DNA from: Piscibacillus salipiscarius JCM 13188
Lineage (GTDB): Bacteria > Bacillota > Bacilli > Bacillales > Alkalibacillaceae
Direction: 5' to 3'
NCBI RefSeq assembly: GCF_001311865.1
Contig: NZ_BBCD01000029.1
Coordinates: 1 to 36,871 of the forward strand
Length of the DNA: 36,871 nt
Shown: positions 1-9,147 of the stretch, piece after piece
Layout: each line of letters opens with the position of its first letter
Position numbering within the stretch: position 1 is the first letter of the stretch
The notes under the pieces: model-generated
What the model was told of the DNA's origin: nothing
The model's input: the letters and a program-made list of their open reading frames with translations, nothing else
The model's database searches: none
Position numbers and translations under genes: made by a program

Positions 1-8
1 GAATTAAA

Positions 9-85
<77 letters not shown>

Positions 86-91
86 ATTTAA

Positions 92-165
92 TGGAGCGGG
101 TGATGGGAATCGAACCCACGACATCAGCTTGGAAGGCTGAGGTTTTACCACTAAACTACACCCGC
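92..165 (-). tRNA. tRNA-Gly (anticodon TCC)
   Basis: Cloverleaf on the minus strand with acceptor GCGGGTG/CACCCGC, anticodon loop CTTCCAA and discriminator T followed by an encoded CCA. It lies 6 bases upstream of tRNA-Ile and probably shares a transcript with it. Confidence 0.97.
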
Positions 166-209
166 ATTTGATTTTTAAATCAAAACTATTAAAATGAAGC
201 GCAATAAAT

Positions 210-237
210 ATAATATACTTTATTGAATAAATTTCAA
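210..237 (-). promoter_or_regulatory. Putative SigA promoter for tRNA-Gly/tRNA-Ile
   Basis: On the minus strand TTGAAA (237-232) and TATTAT (215-210) are separated by 16 bases. They lie in the 106-base gap between tRNA-Arg and tRNA-Gly and point toward tRNA-Gly. Motif match only; the region is AT-rich, so chance is possible. Confidence 0.45.
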
Positions 238-271
238 CCCTAAATTTTATGGAAATTATTAGAGTTGCTAA

Positions 272-344
272 CGCGCCCGAGAGGAGTCGAACCCCTAACC
301 TTCTGATCCGTAGTCAGCGCTCTATCCAATTGAGCTACGGGCGC
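272..344 (-). tRNA. tRNA-Arg (anticodon ACG)
   Basis: Minus-strand cloverleaf with acceptor GCGCCCG/CGGGCGC, anticodon loop CTACGGA and discriminator G. The CCA end is not encoded, unlike most genes of this cluster. Confidence 0.97.
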
Positions 345-361
345 CAATGGCGACAAGTTAT

Positions 362-390
362 ATCATATCAAATCCACGAAGGAAATGCAA
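362..390 (-). promoter_or_regulatory. Putative SigA promoter for tRNA-Arg
   Basis: TTGCAT (390-385), a 17-base spacer and TATGAT (367-362), with a TGA extended -10 just upstream. It fills the gap between tRNA-Leu and tRNA-Arg and would start transcription about 10 bases before tRNA-Arg. Confidence 0.65.
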
Positions 391-409
391 TAACTTATTA
401 ATCTAATTA

Positions 410-493
<84 letters not shown>

Positions 494-496
494 AAG

Positions 497-572
497 TGGT
501 GAGCCATGGAGGATTCGAACCTCCGACCCTCTGATTAAAAGTCAGATGCTCTACCGACTGAGCTAATGGCTC
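497..572 (-). tRNA. tRNA-Lys (anticodon TTT)
   Basis: Minus-strand cloverleaf with acceptor GAGCCAT/ATGGCTC, anticodon loop CTTTTAA, and an encoded CCA (497-499). Three bases separate it from tRNA-Leu, so the two are very likely co-transcribed. Confidence 0.97.
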
Positions 573-591
573 CTAATAATAAATCACCATA

Positions 592-620
592 ATATTGTAA
601 CTACCTTTATTTTTAAGCAA
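592..620 (-). promoter_or_regulatory. Putative promoter for tRNA-Lys/tRNA-Leu
   Basis: TTGCTT (620-615), 17-base spacer and CAATAT (597-592) lie directly after a terminator and before tRNA-Lys. The match is moderate; the support is mostly its place behind a terminator. Confidence 0.4.
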
Positions 621-643
621 TAAAAAAGACGTTTGATCGTCTT
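621..643 (-). terminator. Rho-independent terminator after tRNA-Gln
   Basis: On the minus strand AAGACG, loop ATCAAA, CGTCTT, then a run of T. It would end the Asn-Ser-Glu-Asp-Gln transcript and split the cluster into separate units. Confidence 0.7.
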
Positions 644-679
644 ATTTAACAAGAACGAATCTTTTATTTTAAAAATAAA

Positions 680-754
680 TGGCTGGGCCAGCTGGATTCG
701 AACCAGCGCATGACGGTACCAAAAACCGTTGCCTTACCGCTTGGCTATGGCCCA
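680..754 (-). tRNA. tRNA-Gln (anticodon TTG)
   Basis: Minus-strand cloverleaf with acceptor TGGGCCA/TGGCCCA, anticodon loop TTTTGGT, discriminator G and an encoded CCA. Confidence 0.97.
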
Positions 755-760
755 ACATAA

Positions 761-837
761 TGGCGGTCCGGACGGGACTCGAACCCGCGACCTCCTGCGT
801 GACAGGCAGGCATTCTAACCAACTGAACTACCGGACC
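761..837 (-). tRNA. tRNA-Asp (anticodon GTC)
   Basis: Minus-strand cloverleaf with acceptor GGTCCGG/CCGGACC, anticodon GTC, discriminator G and an encoded CCA (761-763). Confidence 0.97.
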
Positions 838-864
838 TAACAACTGCTATTAAAATATTAAAAG

Positions 865-936
865 TGACCCGTACGGGATTCGAACCCGTGTTACCGCCGT
901 GAAAGGGCGGTGTCTTAACCACTTGACCAACGGGCC
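865..936 (-). tRNA. tRNA-Glu (anticodon TTC)
   Basis: Minus-strand cloverleaf with acceptor GGCCCGT/ACGGGTC (one G-U pair), anticodon TTC and discriminator A. No CCA is encoded. Confidence 0.97.
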
Positions 937-945
937 ATTATTCAA

Positions 946-1036
946 TGGCGGAGAAGGAGGGATTCGAACCCTCGCGCCGCTCACGCGACCTACTCCCTTA
1001 GCAGGGGAGCCCCTTCGGCCACTTGGGTACTTCTCC
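946..1036 (-). tRNA. tRNA-Ser (anticodon GCT)
   Basis: Minus-strand class II tRNA, 91 bases with CCA: acceptor GGAGAAG/CTTCTCC, anticodon loop CTGCTAA, long variable arm, discriminator G. Confidence 0.97.
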
Positions 1037-1037
1037 A

Positions 1038-1112
1038 TGGCTCCAGCGGCAGGATTCGAACCTGCGACCGATCGGTTAACAGCCGATTGCTCTACCACTG
1101 AGCTACGCTGGA
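1038..1112 (-). tRNA. tRNA-Asn (anticodon GTT)
   Basis: First gene of the minus-strand cluster. Acceptor TCCAGCG/CGCTGGA, anticodon GTT, discriminator G, encoded CCA. A near-consensus promoter lies 45 bases upstream. Confidence 0.97.
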
Positions 1113-1156
1113 ATATTAGATAAGTTTTGGTGTCTGATTAACTAGCGACGTTAGAT

Positions 1157-1185
1157 ATCATACAACATCTTTAAAGGCCTGTCAA
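1157..1185 (-). promoter_or_regulatory. SigA promoter of the tRNA cluster
   Basis: TTGACA (1185-1180), a 17-base spacer and TATGAT (1162-1157) on the minus strand, 45 bases before tRNA-Asn. A perfect -35 and near-perfect -10 suit a stable-RNA promoter. Confidence 0.85.
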
Positions 1186-1298
1186 TCAGTTATGAAAACT
1201 TTTATAAATTATTTTTGATTGTCCAAATGCATGAATTAATGACTGCGAAATAAAATTTATCATGAAATGAATGATTTAGTCAATAACTCTATTGAAAT

Positions 1299-1744
1299 TT
1301 AATTAATTAATTTTAATTGCCCCTTACACTTTCCACATCTATAACGATTTAAATTAATCCTTCTTTTCGTTTGTATGTCATATTGCAATTAACGCACTTA
1401 TAGATAATATTTCGCTTTTCAGCTTCAGACGGGAGTACCTGACAAAACCGAGGTGCATTCACTTTTTGTAGTAATGCTCTAAAGTATTTACTTCGATGAT
1501 GATAAGGGTGCCCTTCAACATGAGGATGATAATGACATAGCTCATGCTTAATGATGCCAAATAATTCTTCTTCGCCTAATTCAGTTAAATATTTAGGATT
1601 AATTTCTATTGTACGTTTAGATGGTATGTACCTTCCTCCAGTCGTTCGAAGCCTTTTATTAAAACAGGCATGTCCTACAAATGGTTTATCAAAATATTTT
1701 ATAGAAGTATATTCGACTAACTTTTGAAGTTCCTGTTGTTCCAC
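1299..1744 (-). CDS. SprT-like zinc metallopeptidase-family protein (one frameshift)
   Basis: SprT/YdcK family, 148 aa after repair; function in Bacillus is poorly known. The HELCHYHPH motif near residue 67 is the HExxH zinc site of the family. The GTG start at 1744 has AGGAGG seven bases upstream. The frame runs into an early stop at 1349, but the next frame encodes RYRCGKCKGQL, the second half of the C-terminal zinc ribbon, whose first half (CVNC) is in frame. Adding one base to the T run at 1364-1367 (AAAA in the gene) joins them and gives the usual family length of about 150 aa. Gene order tex-cmpA-sprT-tRNAs matches B. subtilis ydcI-cmpA-ydcK-trnS. Confidence 0.88.
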
Positions 1745-1771
1745 AATGGCTCCTCCTAGATTAAATAAAAT

Positions 1772-1813
1772 GTATACCTAACGTGTAATAAAGTTTCTAC
1801 ACGTTAGGTATAC
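1772..1813. repeat. Perfect 16-bp inverted repeat upstream of sprT
   Basis: GTATACCTAACGTGTA (1772-1787) is exactly repeated in inverse at 1798-1813 with a 10-base loop. On the minus strand it is followed by ATTTTATTT, so it could terminate tex read-through before the sprT ribosome site. It could also be an operator. It sits in the 146-base gap between the divergent sprT and cmpA genes. Confidence 0.8.
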
Positions 1814-1890
1814 GAATGGAATGATTTGCATGAGCAAATTCACTTTTCATGCATATACTAAATTAAAATATTACTAAAAAGGTGATTGCT

Positions 1891-2019
1891 ATGCCTAAAT
1901 GGTTTAAAAGACAGATGTTGAATGCATATGCTAATAAAGATGTTCGCCAAATTAGGCTATTAAATCAATGTTGGTTTTTCTACCACAGTAAAAATTTAGA
2001 TGCAACACAGGAAAATTAA
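1891..2019 (+). CDS. cmpA: Cortex morphogenetic protein CmpA
   Basis: 42-aa protein, MPKWFKRQMLNAYANK followed by IRLLNQCWFFYH. The core LLNQCWxFY and short length match CmpA, a sporulation protein that with ClpXP monitors spore envelope assembly in B. subtilis by promoting turnover of SpoIVA (established knowledge). AAGGTGATTGCT gives a good ribosome site. The place between tex and sprT is the same as in B. subtilis. It overlaps the convergent 3' end of tex by four bases. CATATACTA at 1852-1860 could be part of a SigE -10, but I see no convincing -35. Confidence 0.88.
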   Translation: MPKWFKRQMLNAYANKDVRQIRLLNQCWFFYHSKNLDATQEN

Positions 2020-4171
2020 CTTTGTACCATCGTTAAAGCAATTCTCTCTCTCTTTAAGTCCACTTCCTCAACCCATACTGTCACAATATCCCCAACGGAT
2101 ACAATATCTAATGGATTGTTGACAAATCGATTTGATAACTTTGAGATGTGAACAAGCCCATCCTGTTTTACGCCCACATCAACAAATGCACCGAAATCTA
2201 CCACATTTCGAACGGTTCCTTGCAGTTCCATGCCTTGTTGTAAGTCATCCATAGACATAACATTTGTTTTTAATAATGGTTTAGGTAGTTCATCACGCGG
2301 GTCGCGATTTGGCTTTTTCAAGTCTGCGATAATATCGTCTAATGTTAATCTTCCAACATCTAAGTCATCAGAAAGCTTCTCTAGATCTTGTTGATTTAAA
2401 CGATTGATTAATTCTTCAGTACCAATGTCTTCTGTCGATAAACCTAATTGTTCTAAAAGTTTCTTCGTTATATCGTAACTCTCTGGGTGGATAGATGTTC
2501 GGTCAAGTGGTTCTTCTCCCTCTAACACACGCAAAAATCCAATAGCTTGTTCATATGTTTTAGCACCTAATCTCGGCACTTTTTTAATTTGCTTTCTGTT
2601 TGTCAACTTTCCATTTTCATCACGGTATTTAACAATGTTGTTCGCAACTGTTTTGTTCAGGCCAGAAATGTATTGTAATAGTGAAGCAGATGCGGTATTG
2701 ACGTTAACACCAACTTGGTTAACGGCCGTTTCAACCACAAACTGTAATGATTCACTTAATTTCTTTTGGCTAACATCGTGCTGATACTGACCGACGCCAA
2801 TTGATTTTGGATCAATTTTAACTAATTCACTTAGAGGATCCTGGACACGTCTCGCGATTGAGACTGCACTACGTTCTTCAACCTGCAGATTAGGAAACTC
2901 TTCTCTTGCTAGTTTAGAAGCTGAATAAACACTTGCACCTGCTTCATTAACGATTAAATAGGCTACATCAAGATTGTGCTTTTGAATTAACTCTGCAATA
3001 AACTGTTCCGTTTCTCTTGATGCTGTTCCGTTTCCAATAGCAATTAGCTCAACAGGATAGTTGTTTAATAGTTGTAGCACCTTTTTTCCGCCCCTGCTAC
3101 ATCTTTTCTAGGTGCAGTTGGGTAGATCACATCAACCTCTTTCATATGACCTGTCTCATCAATAACAGCTAGTTTACAGCCTGTTCGGTAGGCAGGGTCT
3201 ACTCCAAGAATTGTTTTGCCTTTTAGCGGAGGTTGTAATAATAGCTGTCTTAAGTTCTTAGAGAAAATGTCTATGGCATGATCTTCAGCTTCTTCTGTTA
3301 ATGACGATCTAATTTCACGTTCTATTGAAGGTTGAATCAGACGTTTATAACTATCGTCGGCGGCTTCTTTTAAAAATAAAGTTTCTTCGAGGTCTTGACG
3401 TTGTATGACCGATTTGTTTAAGTAGTCTAATATTTGATCTACTGGCGGTTCAATAATCACCTTTAAAACTTTCTCTTTTTCACCACGATTGACGGCTAAT
3501 ACACGGTGATGAGCCATCTTGCTTACAGGTTCGCTGTAATCATAATACATCTGATAAATTTGTTTTTCATCTTCAGCATTCTTTTTAATTTCAGTTTTAA
3601 CTAACCCTTTTTATATGTGACAGAGCGGATCTTCTCACGGTATGCAGCTTCATCTGAGATCCATTCTGCAATTATATCTTTTGCCCCTGAAAGTACGTCC
3701 TGAATGTCAGTTAAATCATGTTCCTCATTCAGATACTTTTGCGCTTCTTCTGACAAATTTAACCCTTGTTGTTTCCAAATGTCTAAAGCTAAAGGCTCTA
3801 ACCCTTTTTCTTTAGCTATAGTAGCGCGTGTTCGCCTTTTTGTTTATATGGGCGGTATAGATCTTCGACTCTTTGTAATTTGTTGCATGTAGAATATTTT
3901 GTTTTAATTCATCGGTTAACTTACCTTGTTCATCAATTAAACGAATGACTTCATCTTTACGTGTTTGTAATTGTAATTGGTAATCGTACGTCTCTTTGAT
4001 GGATTGAATCTCTGTTTCATCAAGCCCTTTTGTTTGTTCTTTTCTGTAACGGGCGATAAATGGAATCGTATTTCCTTCATCGATTAATTCGATCACTTTT
4101 GCAACAATTGAGTTTGTTTTGTTAACTTCATTGGCTACAAAGTGAATTAAATCTTTATGTATTTCTGACAA
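2016..4171 (-). CDS. tex: Tex family RNA-binding transcription accessory protein (four frameshifts)
   Basis: Homologue of B. subtilis YdcI/Tex. Domains in order are an N-terminal helical region (KDLIHFVANEVNKT), a YqgF/RNase H-like domain (ILGVDPAYRTGCKLAVID), a helix-hairpin-helix region (VNVNTASASLLQYISGL) and a C-terminal S1 domain (LQGTVRNVVDFGAFVDVG, about residues 645-719). Frame breaks lie at about 3866-3871, the T run 3837-3841, the C/T run 3605-3612 and the T run 3082-3087. Each is repaired by adding one base, and the sum gives exactly 719 aa, the B. subtilis length. I see this as sequencing error. It is convergent with cmpA and separated from rsbX by a terminator. Tex proteins bind nucleic acid; the precise Bacillus role is uncertain. 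Confidence 0.92.
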
Positions 4172-4219
4172 ACGACTTCCTCCTCACTTAAATCATACGT
4201 CCTTATTGTACCAAACCAA

Positions 4220-4264
4220 TTAAAAAGCTCTAATACCTATTAATAATTATAGATATTAGAGCTT
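4220..4264 (-). terminator. Terminator of the sigB operon
   Basis: An 11-bp perfect stem (AAGCTCTAATA/TATTAGAGCTT) followed on the minus strand by TTTTTAATT. The TGA stop of rsbX (4266-4264) abuts the stem. Confidence 0.82.
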
Positions 4265-4860
4265 CACCCTTTATATCTCATGGCAATTAATGTTGTATCA
4301 TCTTCCATGGATAATTTCTGTTGTAGTGTATACCATTCAATTGTCCTAGACATAGATTTATGCTTATAAAATTCATTTGTTAATTGTCTTTCATTAACAC
4401 CATCTGAAAACATAAAAAACACTGCATTATGAGTTAATTCACCGCTATGCACTTTAGAATTAATCGGGATTCCGGAAAGATATCCTGATACAGGAATATT
4501 TCGTTTCTTCTTACCTTCTGTAACGATAATAATTCCAATGTTACCGAACGATACATAGGAATAAGTCTGTTGCTTATAATCAACTTTCAGCAGGCCAATG
4601 ACACACCCGCGCAATTCATTATTAAAGAACACTTCGTTACATTTAGTTAATAAATCATCAAGAGAATCATGAGGATTTTCTTTAACTATATTAATTACCG
4701 CACTTGAAGATTTTCTAGCTAACTCACCACTTCCTAATCCATCAGCTAAAACGGCAATAAAAAAGTCGTCAAATTCTACATAATAGTAGCTGTCTCCAGA
4801 ATAATAATTACCTTTTTGCTTTATCAAATGTGGCAATTTCCATTTGGTTGTGTTCTTCAA
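4264..4860 (-). CDS. rsbX: RsbX, PP2C-type phosphatase, negative feedback of SigB
   Basis: 198 aa, close to the 199 aa of B. subtilis RsbX. PP2C metal motifs are visible: ADGLGSG at 39-45, FSDGV at 151-155 and DDTT at 187-190. RsbX dephosphorylates RsbS and RsbR and so resets the stressosome (established knowledge). It is the last gene of the operon. The TTG start at 4860 directly follows the sigB stop, with GGAGG inside the sigB 3' end about 10 bases upstream. Intact. Confidence 0.92.
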   Translation of the reverse strand: MKNTTKWKLPHLIKQKGNYYSGDSYYYVEFDDFFIAVLADGLGSGELARKSSSAVINIVKENPHDSLDDLLTKCNEVFFNNELRGCVIGLLKVDYKQQTYSYVSFGNIGIIIVTEGKKKRNIPVSGYLSGIPINSKVHSGELTHNAVFFMFSDGVNERQLTNEFYKHKSMSRTIEWYTLQQKLSMEDDTTLIAMRYKG

Positions 4861-5644
4861 TCAAAACAATGCCTCCATGTCTTCTTCTGAAATCGATTCT
4901 CTAAGCTTACGAAGTGCTCGGCGCTGTAATCTAGATACATGCATTTGTGATAAGCCAAGCTTTTCCCCAGTTTCTTTTTGGCTTAAGTTCTCAAAGAATG
5001 TGCATTGTAAGATACTTTGTTCTCGTTCATTTAATAAAGGCATTAATTTATCAATTAACATTTTGTAATCTGTTTGTTCAAAGCCATCATCTTGTTGTCC
5101 TACTAAATCCAAATGGTAACTGTACTACCATCTGCGTCCGCTTCGATGCTTCGGTCAGCTGATAGCGCATTATAGCTTTGGCCCATTTCCATAGCTTCTA
5201 ATACTTCTTCTTGTGATACGTCTAAATAATCCGCAATTTGTTCAACAGATGGAGAGTACTGATTTTCAGTTGTTAACTCTTCAACGGCTTTTTTAATCTT
5301 AGGGCCTAGCTCTTTAATCCTTCTAGGTACATGGACACTCCACGTTTGTCGCGAATGTACCTTTTAATTTCACCGATGATCGTAGGAATAGCAAATGATT
5401 CAAATGATTTACCAAAAGAATCATCATAACGATTAACTGCAGCGATTAACCCTACCATACCCACTTGAACTAAATCTTCATGAATCGTGGAATTTTTAGA
5501 GTATTTTTCGCTATTGAATGGACCAAGTTCTCATATTTTAAGACGATTTTTCTTGAATTGCTTCATCACCTGGCTGTTCACGTAATTGATCAATTAGTGC
5601 ATAATTTCGTCTTCATTATTGTGTAGTTGAGATTTGGTCGTCAT
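4861..5644 (-). CDS. sigB: General stress sigma factor SigB (five frameshifts)
   Basis: Pieces in different frames line up with SigB: region 2 (VQVGMVGLIAAVNRYDDSFG, SFAIPTIIGEIKR), region 3 (RRIKELGPKIKKAVEEL, VSQEEVLEAMEMGQSYNAL) and region 4.2 (LSQKETGEKLGLSQMHVSRL). Breaks lie at about 5599-5602 and in the runs 5547-5551, 5504-5508, 5345-5347 and 5111-5113. Each is a single missing base, and repair gives 262 aa, the B. subtilis length. The ATG at 5644 follows GGTGGGG. The gene overlaps rsbW by 29 bases and rsbX follows at once. Five losses in one gene with perfect conservation between them argue for error, not decay. Confidence 0.93.
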
Positions 5645-6095
5645 TTTGCCCCACCTCATTTTCCTGCAAATACTTAGTCATGACAACAATCACACCATGA
5701 TTATTATTGATTTCGACTTTATCCATCAGGGCATCAATCAGGAAAAGACCAAAACCTCCTTCTTTCAAATTATCAATCGGCATACCTTGCTCATATGGTC
5801 CAATGTCTTCTTTAACTTTTTCTAAATCAAAACTATCGCCATAGTCTGCCACCATGACTTCTAACTTATCTTCATATAAAGCAAAGCCAATCGTTACTTC
5901 GCCTTGGTCATCTTCAAAATATGCGTGTTTTACAGCATTTGTAATCGCTTCTGATACTGCTACTTTCAAATCCTCAATTTCTTCATAAGAAAAACCCATT
6001 CGGTTCGCAACACCAGAAATTGTTAATCTTAATACCCCAACGTACTCTGACTTCGCAGGCAACTTCATTTCTACAAAATCAAATGGTTTAGTCAT
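5616..6095 (-). CDS. rsbW: RsbW, anti-sigma-B factor and serine kinase
   Basis: 159 aa GHKL-type kinase. The N-box is SEAITNAVKHAY (Asn53), and the G2 box GGFGLFLI is at 113-120. RsbW binds SigB in unstressed cells and phosphorylates RsbV (established knowledge). The ATG at 6095 overlaps the rsbV stop by one base (TAATG), with AGGTGG upstream. The 3' end overlaps sigB by 29 bases, which suggests translational coupling of the partner and sigma factor. Confidence 0.95.
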   Translation of the reverse strand: MTKPFDFVEMKLPAKSEYVGVLRLTISGVANRMGFSYEEIEDLKVAVSEAITNAVKHAYFEDDQGEVTIGFALYEDKLEVMVADYGDSFDLEKVKEDIGPYEQGMPIDNLKEGGFGLFLIDALMDKVEINNNHGVIVVMTKYLQENEVGQNDDQISTTQ

Positions 6096-6424
6096 TACAT
6101 ACCACCTCTAATTGTGTTTTCAATCTTCATCACATCATTCAGGCCTGTAATATTAAAGAGGCGATATACATTTTCTTGTAAATTAACTAAAGTAAATGAG
6201 CTGTTAACCTCATTAGCTGTTTTTAATCCACTAATAAATACACCTAGGCCTGTACTATCCATATAGTTAACTTTTTCTAAATCGACTTGAACGTCTGCGT
6301 TTTCTTCTCTTAAAAGTCCTAATAATTTTTCTTTTAATTGCGGGGCAGTATAAGCATCGATTTCCCCCGCTAACTTAAGCACTGTGACTTGACCTTCTTT
6401 AAAGTCTTCAATGTGTAAGTTCAT
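6095..6424 (-). CDS. rsbV: RsbV, anti-anti-sigma factor
   Basis: STAS-domain protein of 109 aa, same length as B. subtilis RsbV. The motif NYMDSTGLGVF carries the phosphorylated serine (Ser57 here). The ATG at 6424 is preferred over an upstream in-frame start because GGGGGAG lies seven bases before it and the length fits. Unphosphorylated RsbV captures RsbW and frees SigB. A SigB-type promoter sits just upstream, as in B. subtilis. Confidence 0.95.
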   Translation of the reverse strand: MNLHIEDFKEGQVTVLKLAGEIDAYTAPQLKEKLLGLLREENADVQVDLEKVNYMDSTGLGVFISGLKTANEVNSSFTLVNLQENVYRLFNITGLNDVMKIENTIRGGM

Positions 6425-6460
6425 AATTAATCTCCCCCAATCGAATAAACTATACATTGT

Positions 6461-6485
6461 TTACCCGTCTATAATTATCTTAAAC
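6461..6485 (-). promoter_or_regulatory. SigB-dependent promoter of rsbV-rsbW-sigB-rsbX
   Basis: GTTTAA (6485-6480), a 13-base spacer and GGGTAA (6466-6461) on the minus strand match the SigB consensus GTTTAA-N12-15-GGGTAT. It lies in the rsbU-rsbV gap, the same place as the autoregulatory SigB promoter of B. subtilis. Confidence 0.88.
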
Positions 6486-6490
6486 ACAAA

Positions 6491-7498
6491 TTAAGAATTT
6501 CTTTTTAAAACAATTAAAGTGAAGTCATCGCGAAGTTTAAAATCTTGAAGGCGTTCAAGGTATTTGTATACATGATCAACAATTTGTTGAGCTGGCAAAT
6601 TTCTATGTTCTTTAATTACTTCAAGTACTTCCTCACGCTCAATGAACCTGTCACCATCTCTACATTCAGTTACCCCATCAGTTAATAAAACAATTAAATC
6701 ATCTTCATTAATTTCATCAACATACTGATTGTATTTAACTTCCTTCTTAACACCTAAGAGTAACCCTTTAGCATCTATCTCTTCAAACTCACCTTGATCG
6801 GCACGGTAAATAAACCCGGGTTCATGACCAGCAGTTGCATAATAGAATTCATTACTATGAATGTCATACAATGCATAAAACATGGTCACAAACATACCTG
6901 ATTCCACATTACGCTCCACTACACGGTTTAATAGTTCTAAAATGATCTTAGGGTACATTCTATTCTCAGGGAAACTTTCCATTGCGTATTTAATCATCGA
7001 CATGAAAAACGCAGCAGGAATCCCTTTACCAATTACATCAGCAATCGCAACGCCGATATTACCTTCATCATCCTGAACAAAATGGTAATAGTCACCATTC
7101 ATTAATTTAGCAGGTATTGAGGTAACCCCAATATCTAAACCATTAACCTTTGGTACCTTCGTGCTAAGTAATGTATTCTGCATGTTCGCAGCTACTTCAA
7201 TCTCAGCTTTTAATTCTAACTGCTTCGCTCGTAAGTCATGATATTCTTTATAAGCTAATGCATAGCTTGTCATTGTTTGAATTAAAAACTCAAAAGAATC
7301 TTTAATATTCTCATCCAAATCAGGTGAGATGTCTAATAATGCTTTATAATGCTGTTCAATTATTTCATCTGGCGAAACATCTTGCTTAATTCCTTTACTT
7401 AATTGTTCAGCTTGATATAAAACTAATTCGTCTTTCGTTTCTAAATACTGCTTGAGCAAATCTTGATACTCTTTAATATCTATCTTTGCTGAGCTCAA
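6491..7498 (-). CDS. rsbU: RsbU, PP2C phosphatase activating RsbV
   Basis: 335 aa when started at the TTG at 7498, exactly the B. subtilis RsbU length. GAGGTG lies six bases upstream of that TTG, whereas the ATG at 7504 is too close to it. The N-terminal helical domain (to about residue 85) binds RsbT; the C-terminal PP2C/SpoIIE-type domain shows GDYYHF (135-140), ADVIGKGIPAA (153-163), TAGHEPGF and LTDGVTE. It dephosphorylates RsbV-P when activated by RsbT. Intact. Confidence 0.94.
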   Translation of the reverse strand: MSSAKIDIKEYQDLLKQYLETKDELVLYQAEQLSKGIKQDVSPDEIIEQHYKALLDISPDLDENIKDSFEFLIQTMTSYALAYKEYHDLRAKQLELKAEIEVAANMQNTLLSTKVPKVNGLDIGVTSIPAKLMNGDYYHFVQDDEGNIGVAIADVIGKGIPAAFFMSMIKYAMESFPENRMYPKIILELLNRVVERNVESGMFVTMFYALYDIHSNEFYYATAGHEPGFIYRADQGEFEEIDAKGLLLGVKKEVKYNQYVDEINEDDLIVLLTDGVTECRDGDRFIEREEVLEVIKEHRNLPAQQIVDHVYKYLERLQDFKLRDDFTLIVLKRNS

Positions 7499-7512
7499 GC
7501 CCATCACCTCTC

Positions 7513-7913
7513 TTATCTCAACCACTTAACAATTGTTACGGTCGTTCCATTTTCATCTGATACGATATCAAATTCATCCATCAGACGTTAACGCCTGGCA
7601 AACCAGCACCTAACCCTCCAGAAGTTGAATATCCATCTTCCATTACTTTACTAAGGTTTTCTATTCCAGGACCTTGATCAGAGGCCGTAATTTTTATTCC
7701 AACTGGAGTGGAGCCTTGTACTTCTTCAAAAGAAACTTCACCACTGCCAGCATATAAGTAAATATTCCGCGCTAGCTCTGAAATAGCTGTCGCAATTCGT
7801 GCCTGGTCTACAGAGCCAAATCCTAAATCTCTAGCCAAATTGCGGCCATTTTGCCTAGCTCCTACAATGTCCCACTCTTTCTTAATTGGCACAGTCGTTA
7901 AGGCCCCTTTCAT
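7513..7913 (-). CDS. rsbT: RsbT, stressosome switch kinase (one frameshift)
   Basis: GHKL-type serine kinase. The N-box region SELARNIYLYAG and the glycine box GGLGAGLPGV are seen. The reading frame stops early at 7581, but adding one base in AA (7588-7589) continues as KRLMDEFDIVSDENGTTV and ends in VKWLR, the family C-terminus, for 133 aa as in B. subtilis. The ATG at 7913 overlaps the rsbS stop (TGATG) with GGAGG seven bases before it. RsbT phosphorylates RsbS and RsbR, then leaves the stressosome to activate RsbU. Confidence 0.92.
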
Positions 7914-8272
7914 CACTTGTCCTCCAATTCTTGTTTCAGCTTAACCAATCCTTGTTCTAAATCTAAGGCTGTTTGGACATTTTGAAGATGGATACCTAAA
8001 TCAATTAATGTCATAGAAACAGCTGGCTGAATTCCTGTAAATACAACTTTTGCTCCCATCAATTCTGCCATCGACACTACATCGCCGAGTACTTTAGCAA
8101 TAAAAGAATCAATGATTTCGACTGAAGTCAAATCGACTACTACACCTGTAGCGCCTGTTTCGTGTATTTTTCCTAATAAATCTTCTTGAAATTGCATCGC
8201 CGTCTGGTCATCTAATTCAATTTGAACGGAAACTAATAAATAATCTTGTAATTTTAAAATTGGGATTCTCAC
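7913..8272 (-). CDS. rsbS: RsbS, stressosome scaffold STAS protein
   Basis: 119 aa single STAS domain. [15 protein letters not shown] contains the serine phosphorylated by RsbT (Ser56 here, equivalent to Ser59 of B. subtilis). The GTG start at 8272 follows AAGGAG. With RsbR it forms the stressosome core that holds RsbT. Intact; coupled to rsbT. Confidence 0.95.
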   Translation of the reverse strand: MRIPILKLQDYLLVSVQIELDDQTAMQFQEDLLGKIHETGATGVVVDLTSVEIIDSFIAKVLGDVVSMAELMGAKVVFTGIQPAVSMTLIDLGIHLQNVQTALDLEQGLVKLKQELEDK

Positions 8273-8277
8273 TTAAC

Positions 8278-9147
8278 TCACTCCTTTTCAATCGACTGGA
8301 TAATATCATCAATTACTTTTTCGTCTTGTTCTCCAGTTGTCTCGATCTTGCGGTTTGTCATTTCAAGTGCTTTTTCAAAACCACGCTTTAAAGAGCTTTT
8401 GTCGGGAATTTACTTAAGTCAATTCCAAGGTTAACGATCGTTGGGCAATTTCGGGTCTGATTCCTACTAAGATACATGTTGCACCAATTAACCTTACCGC
8501 TTCTGCTGCTTGAATAATGTGATGCGCGACCATTGTATCTACAACAGGAACACCCGTAATATCTATTAATACAACATCTGCACGATGCTTAATCACACCG
8601 TCTAATAAATTCTCCATAATCAACTTGGCACGATCTGTATCAATCGTACCGACAAGCGGCATAATAGTTACTCCGTCTAATACAGGAATTAAAGGTGCAG
8701 ATAATTCTTGTAAGGCCACTTTTTGAAGAGAAATGATACTTGTCCAATTTGAAGAATAAGCATCAATTAGTTTGTTCTTTATTGGATCAACCCAGTTGTT
8801 AACATCATCAACAATCTCTAAGAATTCATCTTGATTCTGAGTCTCAGATTGATTAATAAGTGTTCTGATGCAAACACTTCTAAAAGCCTGCATACCTTCT
8901 GTTAAATAACCTAATGGCCAACCTAAATTCACAATTCGTTCAGTAAATTGTTCGATAGAATCCTGTGAGTGGCCATCCTTTAACTTTGCAAAATTAAGTT
9001 AACAAATTCACGGTTAACCTGCTCAATCATGTCGTCTGAAATTGTTGATTTATATTCTTTTAACTTACTATCTTCTAAACTATCCATCCATTTACGAATA
9101 ATATCATCGCTATTTGCGAGCAGAATTTCTTGATATTCTGGGTTCAT
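8278..9147 (-). CDS. rsbR: RsbR, stressosome co-antagonist (three frameshifts)
   Basis: First gene of the operon. The N-terminal non-haem globin-like domain starts MNPEYQEILLANSDDIIRKW; the C-terminal STAS domain carries VVLIDITGVPVVDTMVAHHI and ILVGIRPEIAQTIVNLGIDL after repair. One base is missing at each of 8990-8993, 8441-8442 and 8397-8400. The repaired protein is 290 aa, somewhat longer than B. subtilis RsbRA (274) through an acidic C-terminal tail. The ATG at 9147 is preceded by GGAGGG. I see no clear SigA promoter in the 200 bases upstream. Confidence 0.9.

Noticed and set aside
850..1123. Open frames across tRNA-Glu, tRNA-Ser and tRNA-Asn on both strands
   Set aside because: They lie entirely on clear tRNA genes and have no ribosome site; peptide similarity would come only from tRNA sequence.
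4861..5644. Decayed, non-functional sigB
   Set aside because: Five single-base losses are repaired to a 262-aa SigB with conserved DNA-binding regions, and the same error type affects unrelated genes across the window.
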